Of a DNA stretch of 64,000 bases, positions 1 through 12,236 are shown piece by piece. The translations under genes were made by a program, and so were the position numbers. The notes under the pieces were generated by a model, which worked only from the letters and a program-made list of their open reading frames with translations, made no database searches and had not been told where the DNA came from. This DNA is from Rhodospirillaceae bacterium (GTDB lineage Bacteria > Pseudomonadota > Alphaproteobacteria > Rhodospirillales > JABHCV01): the NCBI GenBank assembly GCA_013204045.1, contig JABMOQ010000137.1, positions 23,491-87,490 on the forward strand, given 5' to 3'. How positions within the stretch are numbered: the first letter of the stretch is position 1; every line of letters begins with the position of its first letter.

Positions 1-896
1 AAATCTTCTTCTTTCTTTTCAATCCCTTCGCCGAGGGCGAAACGAATGAACCCCTTGACCGTAATGGCCCCACCGGCATCTTTACCCGCCGCTTCCACGG
101 CCTTGGATACCTTGCTCTCGCCATCAATGACAAAGGTCTGATCCAGAAGGCAGACTTCCTCGTAGAACTTGCGCAACCGGCCTTCGACCATTTTTTCGAC
201 AATTTCCTCGGGCTTGCCTGAATCTCGGGCCTGCTCAATAAAAATCTGGCGTTCACGATCAACGGACTGCGGATCAAGGTCGTCACGGGACACCGACTGC
301 GGGCCGGCGGCGGCCACATGCATGGCCAGCTGCTTGCCGAATGTTTCCAACTTGGCGGTATCACCTTCCGATTCAAGGGCGACCAGAATGCCAATTTTGC
401 CAAGACCGTCGGTCAGCGCATTGTGAACGTATGTGGCAACGATTCCCTTGCCGACGGACACCGTCGCGACCCGGCGCAAATTCATGTTTTCGCCAATGGT
501 GGCAATCATCGTGGTCAACTTTTCTGCCACCGTGCTGCCGTCGTAGGAAGCCGCATTCAAGGAGTCCAGATCACCGGCCTCGACAGCCAATCCCGTCACG
601 TCACGGACAAAGCCTTGAAAATCGTCGTTTCGGGCAACGAAATCAGTTTCTGAATTAACCTCGACAATGGCTCCGGTCGAGCCGGCGCTCGAACGACTGA
701 CGGCAACGCCGACCAGCCCTTCCGAGGCGATACGCCCGGACTTCTTGGCGGCGGCGGCCAGTCCTTTGGTGCGCAGCCAATCAACGGCCTGCTCCAGGTC
801 GCCGCCGGCTTCGGAAAGCGCCTTCTTGCAATCCATCATACCGGCGCCGGATTTCTCACGGAGCTCTTTAACGAGACTGGCAGTGATTTCAGCCAT
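1..896 (-). CDS. tsf: Elongation factor Ts, C-terminal end cut by window edge
   Basis: EF-Ts is the nucleotide exchange factor that regenerates EF-Tu-GTP in the cytoplasm. The reading frame opens at an ATG at 894-896 after a TGAGG ribosome-binding site and stays open to base 1, giving about 298 residues. The N-terminus [19 protein letters not shown], followed by MMDCKKAL, is the family's UBA-like domain, and a TDFVARN motif follows. The last visible residues (EKKEED) sit where the family has only about ten residues left, so little is missing. It lies 66 bases downstream of rpsB in the usual rpsB-tsf pair, with a perfect hairpin between the two genes. Confidence 0.96.
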   Translation of the reverse strand, partial: MAEITASLVKELREKSGAGMMDCKKALSEAGGDLEQAVDWLRTKGLAAAAKKSGRIASEGLVGVAVSRSSAGSTGAIVEVNSETDFVARNDDFQGFVRDVTGLAVEAGDLDSLNAASYDGSTVAEKLTTMIATIGENMNLRRVATVSVGKGIVATYVHNALTDGLGKIGILVALESEGDTAKLETFGKQLAMHVAAAGPQSVSRDDLDPQSVDRERQIFIEQARDSGKPEEIVEKMVEGRLRKFYEEVCLLDQTFVIDGESKVSKAVEAAGKDAGGAITVKGFIRFALGEGIEKKEED

Positions 897-917
897 ATTA
901 AACCTCATAGTTAAATA

Positions 918-944
918 GCTCGTATAACTAGTTGTTATACGAGC
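918..944 (-). promoter_or_regulatory. Perfect 11-bp stem-loop between rpsB and tsf
   Basis: The arms GCTCGTATAAC (918-928) and GTTATACGAGC (934-944) pair perfectly around a 5-base loop. The hairpin fills most of the rpsB-tsf gap. On the coding strand it is followed by TATTTAACTATGAGG rather than a U-run, so it does not look like a complete intrinsic terminator. It could set the S2 to EF-Ts ratio through attenuation or RNase processing; that role is inferred. Confidence 0.6.
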
Positions 945-962
945 ATTATTTATAAAATACGA

Positions 963-1805
963 TTAAGCTCCGGCGGGTTCGGCGGGGGCTTCTTCGGGTT
1001 TTGCATCAGGGGTTGCGGCGACCTCGGCGACCGGGACCTCTTCAGCCACCGGCGCGACCGTCAGATCCTCGGTCGGGGTTTTCTCGGAGGCCCCGATATC
1101 AACACCCGAATGCACCGCTTCCTGCTGGATGCCGTCAAGAACGGAACCGGCGATCAGGTCACAATACAGGGTGATAGCACGCTGGGCATCGTCGTTGCCG
1201 GGGACCGGAAAATCAATGCCATCCGGGGAGGAGTTGGAGTCAATAACACCGATGACCGGAATCCCCAGCTTGTTGGCCTCGGCAACCGCAATGGCTTCTT
1301 TGTTGGTGTCGATGACGAACATGGCATCAGGCTTACCGCCCATTTCCTTGATACCGCCCAGCGCCTGGTCAAGCTTGTCCCGTTCGCGGGTCATTTTCAG
1401 CAGTTCTTTCTTGGTCAGACCCTCGATTTCACCCGCCAACAGCTCTTCCAGCTCGCGCAGGCGCTTGATCGACTTGGAAATGGTCTGCCAGTTGGTCAGC
1501 ATGCCGCCAAGCCAGCGGTGGTTGACGTAATGCTGGCCGCATCTTTTGGCCGCTTCGGCGACTTTGTCAGAGGCCTGGCGCTTGGTGCCGACAAACAGCA
1601 CCCGGCCACCGCCGGCAACGGTATCTCGCACGATCGACATGGCCCGGTACATCATCGGAGCCGATTGCTGCAGGTCCATAATGTGGATGCCGTTGCGGAT
1701 GCCAAAGATATACGGCCCCATCTTGGGGTTCCAGCGCCGCGTGTTATGTCCGAAATGCACGCCAGCCTCAAGCATCTGGCGGATGGTAAACGTAGGTATA
1801 GCCAT
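963..1805 (-). CDS. rpsB: 30S ribosomal protein S2
   Basis: Ribosomal protein S2 of the small subunit, 280 residues from the ATG at 1803-1805. The N-terminus [20 protein letters not shown] and the later HHRW-like segment [15 protein letters not shown] are diagnostic. An in-frame ATG 96 bases further upstream would add 32 residues with no similarity to S2; the chosen start has AAGGA at normal spacing. After the S2 fold there is a roughly 45-residue Ala/Pro/Glu-rich tail, longer than in E. coli (about 240 residues in total). It is first in the rpsB-tsf operon, and its leader contains several hairpins that may serve autoregulation. Confidence 0.97.
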   Translation of the reverse strand: MAIPTFTIRQMLEAGVHFGHNTRRWNPKMGPYIFGIRNGIHIMDLQQSAPMMYRAMSIVRDTVAGGGRVLFVGTKRQASDKVAEAAKRCGQHYVNHRWLGGMLTNWQTISKSIKRLRELEELLAGEIEGLTKKELLKMTRERDKLDQALGGIKEMGGKPDAMFVIDTNKEAIAVAEANKLGIPVIGVIDSNSSPDGIDFPVPGNDDAQRAITLYCDLIAGSVLDGIQQEAVHSGVDIGASEKTPTEDLTVAPVAEEVPVAEVAATPDAKPEEAPAEPAGA

Positions 1806-1844
1806 AGGGCTTTGTCCTTTTCCGGTTAATCCTCCACGGGCGTC

Positions 1845-1893
1845 GTCCGAAAAATCGGACACCGGAGCGACTTTTCCGGCGAATATGCGCCGG
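1845..1893 (-). promoter_or_regulatory. Structured rpsB mRNA leader with competing hairpins
   Basis: Three inverted repeats lie in the rpsB 5' leader. GTCCGA/TCGGAC pair at 1845-1850 and 1855-1860 with a 4-base loop. CCGGA/TCCGG pair at 1862-1866 and 1875-1879. CCGGCG/CGCCGG pair at 1876-1881 and 1888-1893. The last two share bases 1876-1879 and cannot form together, a layout typical of regulatory switches. S2 represses its own operon in E. coli; a similar role here is an inference from position and structure. Confidence 0.45.
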
Positions 1894-1947
1894 GGCCGCA
1901 AGCCCGTGTGTGAAATTGACGCTAAAAACCGCGCCTTACGAGCCGGT

Positions 1948-1976
1948 TAAATAGCCCCATGGTGGCGCAAATGCAA
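1948..1976 (-). promoter_or_regulatory. Possible sigma-70 promoter of rpsB-tsf
   Basis: On the minus strand TTGCAT (1971-1976) and TATTTA (1948-1953) are 17 bases apart, just after the dnaE-rpsB junction and upstream of the structured leader. Each hexamer matches the consensus at only about half its positions, so the call rests mainly on spacing and location. Confidence 0.3.
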
Positions 1977-1985
1977 GGGGAAAAC

Positions 1986-5468
<3,483 letters not shown>

Positions 5469-5555
5469 AGGCAGATAATTCCATATCCCGGAGCCGGACG
5501 ACACAGGCAAGTTATCCCCATCGCCAACAGGCGCATGATGGCTTAGAAAATTGGC

Positions 5556-5795
5556 ATGAAAGAATGGCGCGTCTATGTCATCCGCAACCCGGCCGGTATC
5601 CTCTATACGGGAATCGCCAAGGATGTTGACGTCCGGCTGGCCGATCATAACGACGGCAAGGGGGCCAAGTTCACCCGTGGCCGGGGGCCTTGGCTATTGG
5701 TCCATCAGGAGGGGCCGCTCAAGCATGGCGACGCCCTGCGCCGGGAGATGGCGATCAAGAAAGATCGCAACTTCAAGAAATCGTTAAAAGATTAA
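5556..5795 (+). CDS. GIY-YIG nuclease-fold protein (YhbQ/UPF0213-like)
   Basis: A 79-residue single-domain GIY-YIG protein. The motif halves appear as YVI (7-9) and LYTGI (16-20), followed by R27 and H31, [13 protein letters not shown], and a conserved Glu in REMAIK (E64). This matches the compact UPF0213/YhbQ group, whose members have been linked to DNA cleavage or repair; the exact role is unknown. It is divergent from dnaE. Its TAA (5793-5795) overlaps the lolD stop on the other strand, so the two genes converge with overlapping stop codons. Confidence 0.85.
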   Translation: MKEWRVYVIRNPAGILYTGIAKDVDVRLADHNDGKGAKFTRGRGPWLLVHQEGPLKHGDALRREMAIKKDRNFKKSLKD

Positions 5796-6466
5796 ACCAG
5801 CCGGCCCTCATCGAGAGTGACGGTGCGGTCCATGCGCGCCGCCAGGGCCGGGTTATGGGTGGCGACCAAGGCCGCGAGGCCAGCGCCGCGCACCAGCTTC
5901 ATCAGCATGTCGAATACGGCGTCGGCGGTGTGCGGGTCCAGGTTACCGGTCGGCTCGTCGGCAAGCAGCAATTTCGGCGCGTTGATCAGGGCGCGGCCGA
6001 TGGCGACCCGCTGTTGTTCGCCGCCCGACAGCCGCGCCGGACGATGACTGGCCCGGTCGGTCAGGCCCAGCCATTCCAGCATTTCCGTGGCACGGTCTTT
6101 GGCTTCAGCCCGGCCACGCCCGGCAATGATTTGCGGGATGGCGATATTTTCCACGGCCGAAAATTCCGGCAACAAGTGATGATATTGATAAACGAAGCCA
6201 ATATTGTGACGGCGCAGCATGGTGCGGCCATCGTCATTAAGGCTTGTCCCGGCATGCCCCGACACCGTGATTTCGCCGGCATCGGCTTTTTCCAACAGGC
6301 CGGCAATTTGCAGCAGCGTCGACTTGCCCGAACCGCTGGGGCCGACAAGGGCGACGATCTCTCCGGCTTTCAAGTCCAGATCTACACCGCGCAAAACTTC
6401 CAGGCGGTTTCGCCCCTGACGGAAGGTGCGTTCTATACTGTTGAGGTTAAGAGCCGAGTCACTCAT
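5792..6466 (-). CDS. lolD: Lipoprotein-releasing system ATPase LolD
   Basis: ATPase of the LolCDE complex, which extracts outer-membrane lipoproteins from the inner membrane for hand-over to LolA. It is 224 residues from the ATG at 6464-6466. Walker A is GPSGSGKST (42-50), the ABC signature is [15 protein letters not shown] (from 147), and Walker B is [12 protein letters not shown]. The chosen ATG overlaps the lolC stop by 8 bases (ATGAGTGA), pointing to translational coupling; an upstream ATG would add eight residues inside lolC. As is common in alphaproteobacteria, one LolC/E-type permease is paired with it here. Confidence 0.95.
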   Translation of the reverse strand: MSDSALNLNSIERTFRQGRNRLEVLRGVDLDLKAGEIVALVGPSGSGKSTLLQIAGLLEKADAGEITVSGHAGTSLNDDGRTMLRRHNIGFVYQYHHLLPEFSAVENIAIPQIIAGRGRAEAKDRATEMLEWLGLTDRASHRPARLSGGEQQRVAIGRALINAPKLLLADEPTGNLDPHTADAVFDMLMKLVRGAGLAALVATHNPALAARMDRTVTLDEGRLV

Positions 6467-7700
6467 AGCGTAGCGCCTCGGCCGGATCAATGCGGGCCGC
6501 CCGCCACGACGGATACAGGGTCGCCAGAAAAGACAGCCCCAGCCCCATCAGAACGACGGCGACGACCTCCGCCGGATCGACGACAGCGGGAAGTTGCGAC
6601 AGGAAATAAATTTCGGCGGCGAAAAGATCGGTGCCGGTCAATCCTTGTATCCATTGCCGGATGGATTCAATATTTGTTGCGAACGATATACCACCGACGA
6701 ACCCAAGGAAGGTACCGATAACGCCGACGGAGGCGCCACTCAGCAAAAATATCCGCATGATGCTGCCACGTGTCGCGCCCATGGTGCGCAAAATGGCGAT
6801 GTCGTGGCCCTTGTCCTTGACCAGCATAATCATCGACGAAATGATGTTGAAGGCGGCGACGACAATAATCAGCGTCAGGATCAGGAACATGACGTTGCGT
6901 TCGACCTGTATGGCGTTAAAGAAACTGGCGTTGACGCGTTGCCAGTCGTGAATGCGGGTTTTTTCGTCGCTAAGAGGTCTGATCTGATTACCTATCTCGA
7001 TGGCATCGTCCGGATTATCGATAAAGACTTCCAGATTACTAACCGCGCCCGGCATTTTGAAAAATACCTGGGCCGTGTTCATGGGCATGAAAATAAAACC
7101 GGAATCGTATTCATACATGCCGATGTTAAAAGTCGCCACCAGCTTATAGGCCTTCATGCGCGGCACCGTACCGAAAGCCGTAACGTTGCCAGTGGGCGAA
7201 ATCAGTGTGACCGATTGGCCGATGCCAAGGCCCATTTTACGGGCCAGGCGGACGCCGAGGATGACGCTGTCATCATCGAAGTTTTCCAACGTTCCGCCTT
7301 CGATATTGTCGGCAATGATCGGGCGGGCCAACAGGTCTTCGCGCCTGAAACCGCGAACGATGGCGCCCGAAGCAACATTGTTGGCGGTGGCCATGACCTG
7401 CCCCTCGATAATCGGGGTAACCATGCGCACGCCGGGCAGCCCGCGCACCTGGTCGGCCAGATCATCAAAGCCAATCATTTGTTCGCTGGCGCCATAAACA
7501 CTTAAATGGCCATTAATGCCGAGGATGCGGTCGAGCAATTCTTCGCGAAACCCGTTCATCACCGACATGACGATAATCAGAGTCGCCACGCCCAGCGCGA
7601 TCCCCATCAGCGAAAACCATGCAATGACCGAAATAAACCCTTCCTGACGCCGCGCCCTCAGGTAGCGCATGGACATCATTAATTCGAAGGAAGAAAACAT
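6459..7700 (-). CDS. lolC: Lipoprotein-releasing system permease LolC/LolE
   Basis: Inner-membrane permease of the lipoprotein-releasing ABC transporter, 413 residues. The N-terminus contains [19 protein letters not shown], the family hallmark, then a first membrane helix ([19 protein letters not shown]), a large periplasmic domain, and three C-terminal helices in the FtsX-like domain. It begins 6 bases after the proS stop and overlaps lolD by 8 bases, so proS-lolC-lolD look co-transcribed. Only one permease gene is present, so the complex probably uses two copies of it. Confidence 0.95.
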   Translation of the reverse strand: MFSSFELMMSMRYLRARRQEGFISVIAWFSLMGIALGVATLIIVMSVMNGFREELLDRILGINGHLSVYGASEQMIGFDDLADQVRGLPGVRMVTPIIEGQVMATANNVASGAIVRGFRREDLLARPIIADNIEGGTLENFDDDSVILGVRLARKMGLGIGQSVTLISPTGNVTAFGTVPRMKAYKLVATFNIGMYEYDSGFIFMPMNTAQVFFKMPGAVSNLEVFIDNPDDAIEIGNQIRPLSDEKTRIHDWQRVNASFFNAIQVERNVMFLILTLIIVVAAFNIISSMIMLVKDKGHDIAILRTMGATRGSIMRIFLLSGASVGVIGTFLGFVGGISFATNIESIRQWIQGLTGTDLFAAEIYFLSQLPAVVDPAEVVAVVLMGLGLSFLATLYPSWRAARIDPAEALRYE

Positions 7701-7706
7701 TGCCCC

Positions 7707-9020
7707 CTATCCCGCCAGCTTGGCTAGGACGGCTTCGGCGGGCAGTTCCTCGCGCTCGCCGGTCTTGCGGGATTTCATTTCGACGACGCCGTTCTTCAGG
7801 CCGCGCGGTCCGATGGCAAGCTGCCACGGAAGGCCAATCAAATCCATATCGGCAAATTTTGCACCGGCCCGCGCATCCCGGTCGTCGTAAAGTACCTCGA
7901 CGCCCGCTTGGCTCAGTTTTGCGTAAAGATCGTCACAGGCTGCGGTGCAGTCATCATCATCAACCTTCAGGTTAATCAGCCCGACCTTGTAAGGCGCGAC
8001 GCTTTCCGGCCAGATGATACCGTTATCATCGTGAGAAGCCTCGATTATGGCGCCGACCAGGCGCGAAACACCGATGCCGTAGGAGCCCATTTCGACGGTG
8101 ACATTTTCACCGTCCTTATCGGTGACCACGGCCCCCAGTTTTTCAGAATACTTGGTGCCGAAATAGAAGATGTGCCCGACCTCGATCCCGCGCGCCGTGA
8201 CCAGATCGTCACCGAGGGCGGCTTCCGCCCCGGCGTCACGTTTTTCGTCGGTGGCGGCATATCTAGACGTTAATTCATCGACGACGGGGCCCAGGTCACC
8301 GTCAAAATCGATGTCCGAAACACTCCAGTCCTTGTCGAGAAAATCCTTGTGGCAAGCCACTTCACTTTCACCGGTATCGGCCAGGATCAGGAACTCGTGA
8401 CTCATATCGCCGCCGATGGGTCCGGTGTCGGCGGCCATGGGGATCGCCTTCAGTCCCATCCGCGCATAGGTGCGCAGGTAAGACACGAACATCTTGTTAT
8501 AGGAACGCCGCGCCCCGTCCTTGTCGAGATCGAAGGAATAGGCATCCTTCATGAGGAATTCACGGCCCCGCATGATACCGAAGCGAGGCCGCACCTCGTC
8601 ACGAAATTTCCACTGGATGTGATAGAGAAGCTGCGGCAAATCCTTGTAGCTTTTGACCGATCCGGCGAAGATTTCGGTGATCTGCTCCTCGTTGGTTGGG
8701 CCGAACAGCATATCCCGGTCGTGGCGATCCTTGATGCGGAGCATTTCCGGGCCGTAATCGTCATAACGGCCGCTTTGCCGCCACAGGTCGGCCGGCTGGA
8801 TGGTCGGCATCAGCACCTCGTGACAGCCGATGGCATTTTGTTCCTCGCGGACAATTTGCTCGATTTTTTTCAACACCTTGAGGCCCAGCGGCAGCCAAGA
8901 ATAGATGCCGGCGCTGGATTGCCGGATCATGCCGGCACGCAGCATCAAGCGGTGCGAGACAATTTGCGCCTCGGCGGGTGTTTCCTTGAGGGTCGGCAGA
9001 AAATAGGCTGAAAGTCGCAT
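7707..9020 (-). CDS. proS: Prolyl-tRNA synthetase (short alphaproteobacterial type)
   Basis: Class II aminoacyl-tRNA synthetase that charges tRNA-Pro; 437 residues. [39 protein letters not shown], and [13 protein letters not shown] are typical. The protein lacks the roughly 180-residue editing insertion found in the 570-residue E. coli type, as expected of the short alphaproteobacterial/mitochondrial form. The C-terminal anticodon-binding domain includes [19 protein letters not shown]. It is first of the proS-lolC-lolD cluster. A cognate tRNA-Pro(TGG) gene is at 55469-55545. Confidence 0.96.
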   Translation of the reverse strand: MRLSAYFLPTLKETPAEAQIVSHRLMLRAGMIRQSSAGIYSWLPLGLKVLKKIEQIVREEQNAIGCHEVLMPTIQPADLWRQSGRYDDYGPEMLRIKDRHDRDMLFGPTNEEQITEIFAGSVKSYKDLPQLLYHIQWKFRDEVRPRFGIMRGREFLMKDAYSFDLDKDGARRSYNKMFVSYLRTYARMGLKAIPMAADTGPIGGDMSHEFLILADTGESEVACHKDFLDKDWSVSDIDFDGDLGPVVDELTSRYAATDEKRDAGAEAALGDDLVTARGIEVGHIFYFGTKYSEKLGAVVTDKDGENVTVEMGSYGIGVSRLVGAIIEASHDDNGIIWPESVAPYKVGLINLKVDDDDCTAACDDLYAKLSQAGVEVLYDDRDARAGAKFADMDLIGLPWQLAIGPRGLKNGVVEMKSRKTGEREELPAEAVLAKLAG

Positions 9021-9096
9021 AAGTGGCCTCGGGTGGCGAATAGGAGCAGTTGGCCGGACTTTATGCGATGACCGGGTTTACTGCAACGTTGATGGG

Positions 9097-9516
9097 CTAT
9101 TTGCCATAGGTGTTGTTACAGGCATCGGCGAGGCTCGCCTGATCGCCTCCGTCCATGGGTTGGCCGTTCCAGTAGGCTTTGCCATTCTTGATGGTGACCT
9201 TGCCCATGGTGGCGTCGGCGCTGGCCGAGGTGCCGAGGCCATACTTGTCGGCCAGGTCAATACTGTAATCAAAGGATATTTCGTCCGGAATCTTGATTAT
9301 CGAACCGCCGCCGATCTCCGCCCCCTCCCCCTTCAGCTTCTTGCCGCGGGAATCGACCCCGGCCTGATAGTCGGCTCCGGCGACGGGCTTATGCTTGGCC
9401 AGGGTTTGGCATTGTTTTTTAGAGATCGAAACTTTACTACCCGCCGAAGCATCAGGGGCGTAAAGAACAAGAAACAGGCCCGTTACAGCCGCAATACCAA
9501 GGCAAATATGCTTCAT
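9097..9516 (-). CDS. Secreted protein of unknown function
   Basis: I do not recognise this 139-residue protein. It starts with a clear signal peptide (MKHICLGIAAVTGLFLVLYA, then PDASA before GSKVS), so it should be exported to the periplasm or beyond. The mature part has a Gly-rich middle (GEGAEIGGGSIIKIP), a segment resembling a small beta-domain (GKVTIKNGKAYWNGQPM), and two cysteines, one near each end (in KKQCQTLAK and LADACNNTYGK), which could form a disulfide. It is divergent from the exported protease at 9839 across an AT-rich 322-base gap, so the two could be co-regulated. Function unknown. Confidence 0.75.
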   Translation of the reverse strand: MKHICLGIAAVTGLFLVLYAPDASAGSKVSISKKQCQTLAKHKPVAGADYQAGVDSRGKKLKGEGAEIGGGSIIKIPDEISFDYSIDLADKYGLGTSASADATMGKVTIKNGKAYWNGQPMDGGDQASLADACNNTYGK

Positions 9517-9838
9517 GTTCTTTTTCCTTAAATAATAAATAAATCAAATACACACATTGAATACATGGGGAAAATAAACCATATAATAAAAGTATGTTCA
9601 CGCTATTGTTTTAAAGGTGTGGACCTTAACTAACTTTTGTTTTTGTAACACCCTAAAAATAAAGGAAGTTCTTGAAAAAAGCTCATATTTATTGTATCTT
9701 TCACGAATATGAGTGACGCACATCACAGTATTGTCAGAGCATAATAGATAAAATTTTACTAAATTTGCTGGCATTCAAATTCTCCCCTGCCGTTTCTGAC
9801 CTTTTTCAGGTAGCTGCAGAAGAGAAAACCTTTCGATA
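9517..9838. other. AT-rich divergent intergenic region
   Basis: This 322-base gap between the secreted unknown protein and the protease is much more AT-rich than its surroundings and has no credible ORF. It holds an 8-bp inverted repeat (CTCATATT ... AATATGAG, roughly 9682-9713) with a 16-base spacer, and several A/T-rich -10-like strings, including CATAAT near 9741. Promoters for both genes must lie here, but I cannot assign hexamers with confidence. Confidence 0.4.
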
Positions 9839-11128
9839 GTGGTTAAGACTATGGGGCGGACAGGATTCAAAGTATTCGGTTGTATTGCAGTGGGGATTCT
9901 CCTGTTGGGATTTACGCTACCTGTCGGCGCGGCAGTCAAGGTTTTGCAATATAACGCAGATGGCACCGTTAAAGGTGTGACCAGCGGCGAAAAAAATAAA
10001 GCACCGCAGGCCCCTGGGGGTACGGCCTCAAGCAACAGAAAAGACTCGCCCGATGGGCGCTACATCGAGGGCGAATTGATTGTCACCAACCCGCCCCGGC
10101 AGTTTGAATCCGTCGCCAAGTCCCTCGGTTTTTCCATTGTCAACAGGACGGACCACGCCTCGTTGAGGCTAACGGTCATCCGCCTTCGCACCCCTTCGAA
10201 ATATACCGTTGCAGAGGCCAAGGCATTACTGGGCCAAAAAATTTCCCGTCTTAATGTTGACGCCAATCACACCTACAACATCACCGGCACGGTCGATGTG
10301 GAAACGCTGGAAGAATACCCGCAATTGGCGGCGCTTACGGTGGCCGACCGCGCATGTGGCCGTGGCGTGCGCATCGGCATGATCGATGGCGGGGTGAACC
10401 TGAAGCATCCGGCCCTCACCAATCAAAAAATAAAATACAAACGATTTAATACCAAAGTCCTGAAACCCGGTCCCGCCGTTCACGGCACCGCAATCGCCGG
10501 AATGTTTGTCGGCACCCTGCCGGAACAGGGTTTAGGCGGGTTCTTGCCGGGCGCCGAAGTAAAAGCCGCCAACGTTCAGGAGGCCGGGCCTTCCGGAAAA
10601 TTAGTGGCGCGGGTGAGCAACATACTGGATGCCATCGACTGGTTGATCTCCGAGAAGGTGCACGTGATCAACTTCAACATCGCCGGCGCCGATAATAATG
10701 CCTTGCGCGCCGCCGTCGACAGGGCGCGTGGCAAGGGTGTGATCATGGTTGCCGCCGTCGGCAACTGGGGCAGTGAAACCGAGGCCGCCTTTCCGGCGGC
10801 GTATCCGGATGTGATTGGCGTAACTGGCGTCGATAATAAGAATAAAGCTTATCGGCGAGCCAATGAAGGTGCCTACGTCGATTTTGCCACCAAGGCTGTC
10901 CGGGTTTGGACGGCAGGTCCGGATGGTGGCGGGCAGTTCATGAGCGGCACATCGTATTCAACGCCAATGATCAGTTCATTGGTCGCCATGGAGGTCGCAC
11001 GCGGCAAAAAACCGGGGACTGGGGCCATTCGCACCTATCTTCGGCAGTACGCCGTCGACCTTGGCCCCATAGGCAAGGACAAGACTTTCGGCTGGGGCCT
11101 GGTGAACGCCGCCTCCCTCTGCAAATAG
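9839..11128 (+). CDS. Exported subtilisin-like serine protease (S8 family)
   Basis: 429 residues from a GTG; an ATG four codons later (9851) is an equally good start. A hydrophobic signal segment lies at about residues 11-32. The subtilase catalytic triad is intact: Asp183 in RIGMIDGG, His215 in VHGTAIAGMF, Ser372 in SGTSYSTPM, with the oxyanion Asn309 in AAVGNWG. A segment of about 140 residues between signal and catalytic domain looks like a propeptide. The usual MSLG-type substrate-binding stretch is replaced by INFNIAG. It is predicted to act in the periplasm or outside the cell; the substrate is unknown. Confidence 0.9.
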   Translation: MVKTMGRTGFKVFGCIAVGILLLGFTLPVGAAVKVLQYNADGTVKGVTSGEKNKAPQAPGGTASSNRKDSPDGRYIEGELIVTNPPRQFESVAKSLGFSIVNRTDHASLRLTVIRLRTPSKYTVAEAKALLGQKISRLNVDANHTYNITGTVDVETLEEYPQLAALTVADRACGRGVRIGMIDGGVNLKHPALTNQKIKYKRFNTKVLKPGPAVHGTAIAGMFVGTLPEQGLGGFLPGAEVKAANVQEAGPSGKLVARVSNILDAIDWLISEKVHVINFNIAGADNNALRAAVDRARGKGVIMVAAVGNWGSETEAAFPAAYPDVIGVTGVDNKNKAYRRANEGAYVDFATKAVRVWTAGPDGGGQFMSGTSYSTPMISSLVAMEVARGKKPGTGAIRTYLRQYAVDLGPIGKDKTFGWGLVNAASLCK

Positions 11129-11137
11129 CCCCCTAAT

Positions 11138-11695
11138 TCAGTCATCGTACAGGGAACGCGCGACCCGCATCCACGGTGGGCGCAGTTTTTTGACGCGCTT
11201 GTAGGCCGGGCAATCCTCACGGTGGGCGCCGGGCAGATAGCCGAGACTCATCAGGAACTCGTTGACGATCTCGCCGCCGGTAAACTTGAAGGTGATTTTG
11301 AACAACTTGACCCAGCCTGATTTCGGCATCGGGTGGTGGGTCGCCAGAAAACCGGCGAAGCCGCCATGGCTATCGCGCATGGCCTGTATGCGTTTGGCAT
11401 TTTCGATGATCGAGGCGACTTTCAGGCGATTACGGATGATGCCAGCATCGCCAAGCAGGCGCTTGGTGTCTTTGGCTCCGTAAGCAGCGACCTTGTCCAC
11501 ATCGAAGCCGTGGAAGGCCTTGAACATGGCTGGACGTTTCTTGAGCACCAGCTCCCACGACAGGCCCGCCTGGAATATTTCCAGCGACAACAGCTCGAAC
11601 AACACATCCTCTCCGTCGCGGGGCAGGCCGTATTCGTCGTCGTGATAAGGGCCGTGCAAGGGGTGTCCGGGGGCTGAATCGCAGTACCAGTTCAT
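11138..11695 (-). CDS. tag: DNA-3-methyladenine glycosylase I
   Basis: Base-excision repair glycosylase that removes 3-methyladenine from alkylated DNA; 185 residues, the usual size. The zinc ligands of the Tag family are visible: Cys5, His18 (in YHDDEYG), and His158-x3-Cys162 (in AHREDCP). The segment LSLEIFQAGLSWELVLKKR carries the conserved catalytic-site Glu and aromatic residues, and RNRLKVASIIENAK is the helix-hairpin-helix region. It sits 4 bases downstream of the small membrane-protein gene and converges with the protease gene. Confidence 0.95.
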   Translation of the reverse strand: MNWYCDSAPGHPLHGPYHDDEYGLPRDGEDVLFELLSLEIFQAGLSWELVLKKRPAMFKAFHGFDVDKVAAYGAKDTKRLLGDAGIIRNRLKVASIIENAKRIQAMRDSHGGFAGFLATHHPMPKSGWVKLFKITFKFTGGEIVNEFLMSLGYLPGAHREDCPAYKRVKKLRPPWMRVARSLYDD

Positions 11696-11699
11696 GGGA

Positions 11700-11828
11700 T
11701 TAATGCAGCTTGTACTGGAAGATCACGACCATGATGATGGCGGCGAGGATCACCACAAAAAGAAGATATGCGACGATGGCGGCAACCACCTTCGGTTTGA
11801 TACTGATTTCTCTGGTCGCTCTGTCCAT
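11700..11828 (-). CDS. 42-residue single-span membrane protein
   Basis: A short gene that length cutoffs would miss. The ATG at 11826-11828 shares its A with the TGA of mce (TGATG), and the frame ends at a TAA 4 bases before tag. The protein begins MDRATREISIKPKVVAA, continues with a hydrophobic stretch (about residues 15-37, including AYLLFVVILAAIIMVVIF) and ends QYKLH. One transmembrane helix with a positively charged N-terminal segment is predicted. Tight coupling to mce and tag supports a real gene. I recognise no family; function unknown. Confidence 0.65.
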   Translation of the reverse strand: MDRATREISIKPKVVAAIVAYLLFVVILAAIIMVVIFQYKLH

Positions 11829-12232
11829 CACGCCTGCTCAAGTTCAATCAAAGTGCCGAAAAAATCTTTTGGATGCAGGAATAATACCGGCTTGCCATGC
11901 GCCCCCGTCTTCGGTTCTCCGCCACCAAGCACGCGGGCCCCACTGGCCGCAAGTTTATCGCGGGCAGCGATGATGTCTTCGACCTCAAAGCACACGTGAT
12001 GCATGCCGCCCGACGGGTTTTTGTTCAAGAACCCCTGAATGGGCGAGTCCTTCCCCAACGGATGCAACAGCTCGATCTTGGTATTTGCCAGTTCGATGAA
12101 CACCACCGTCACACCATGGTCCGGCTCATCAACAGGTTCCGACACCCGGGCGCCCAGAACGTCCCGGTAGTTTGCAGTTGCTGCGGCCAGGTCAGGCACC
12201 GCAATGGCGATGTGATTAAGTTTCCCGATCAT
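11828..12232 (-). CDS. mce: Methylmalonyl-CoA epimerase
   Basis: Vicinal-oxygen-chelate enzyme that interconverts (R)- and (S)-methylmalonyl-CoA (and often ethylmalonyl-CoA) in propionate and ethylmalonyl-CoA metabolism; 134 residues, the usual length. The two VOC half-domains start LNHIAIAVPDL and MHHVCFEVEDI, supplying metal-ligand histidines; the Glu ligands are in KIELLHP and LIELEQA. It lies 4 bases after RNase J and overlaps the small membrane-protein gene by one base. The birA-coaX-RNase J-mce order is conserved in many alphaproteobacteria. Confidence 0.94.
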   Translation of the reverse strand: MIGKLNHIAIAVPDLAAATANYRDVLGARVSEPVDEPDHGVTVVFIELANTKIELLHPLGKDSPIQGFLNKNPSGGMHHVCFEVEDIIAARDKLAASGARVLGGGEPKTGAHGKPVLFLHPKDFFGTLIELEQA

Positions 12233-12236
12233 GGCT

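Noticed and set aside
5690..6721. Long plus-strand open frame opposite lolD and lolC
   Set aside because: It is the reverse complement of well-supported ABC transporter genes, has low-complexity Gln/Arg-rich content and no recognisable domain.
6768..6775. Other CACGTG cores (for example near 6770, 10660, 24228, 46815) as further parS sites
   Set aside because: Flanking bases do not extend the palindrome to the TGTTTC/GAAACA arms.
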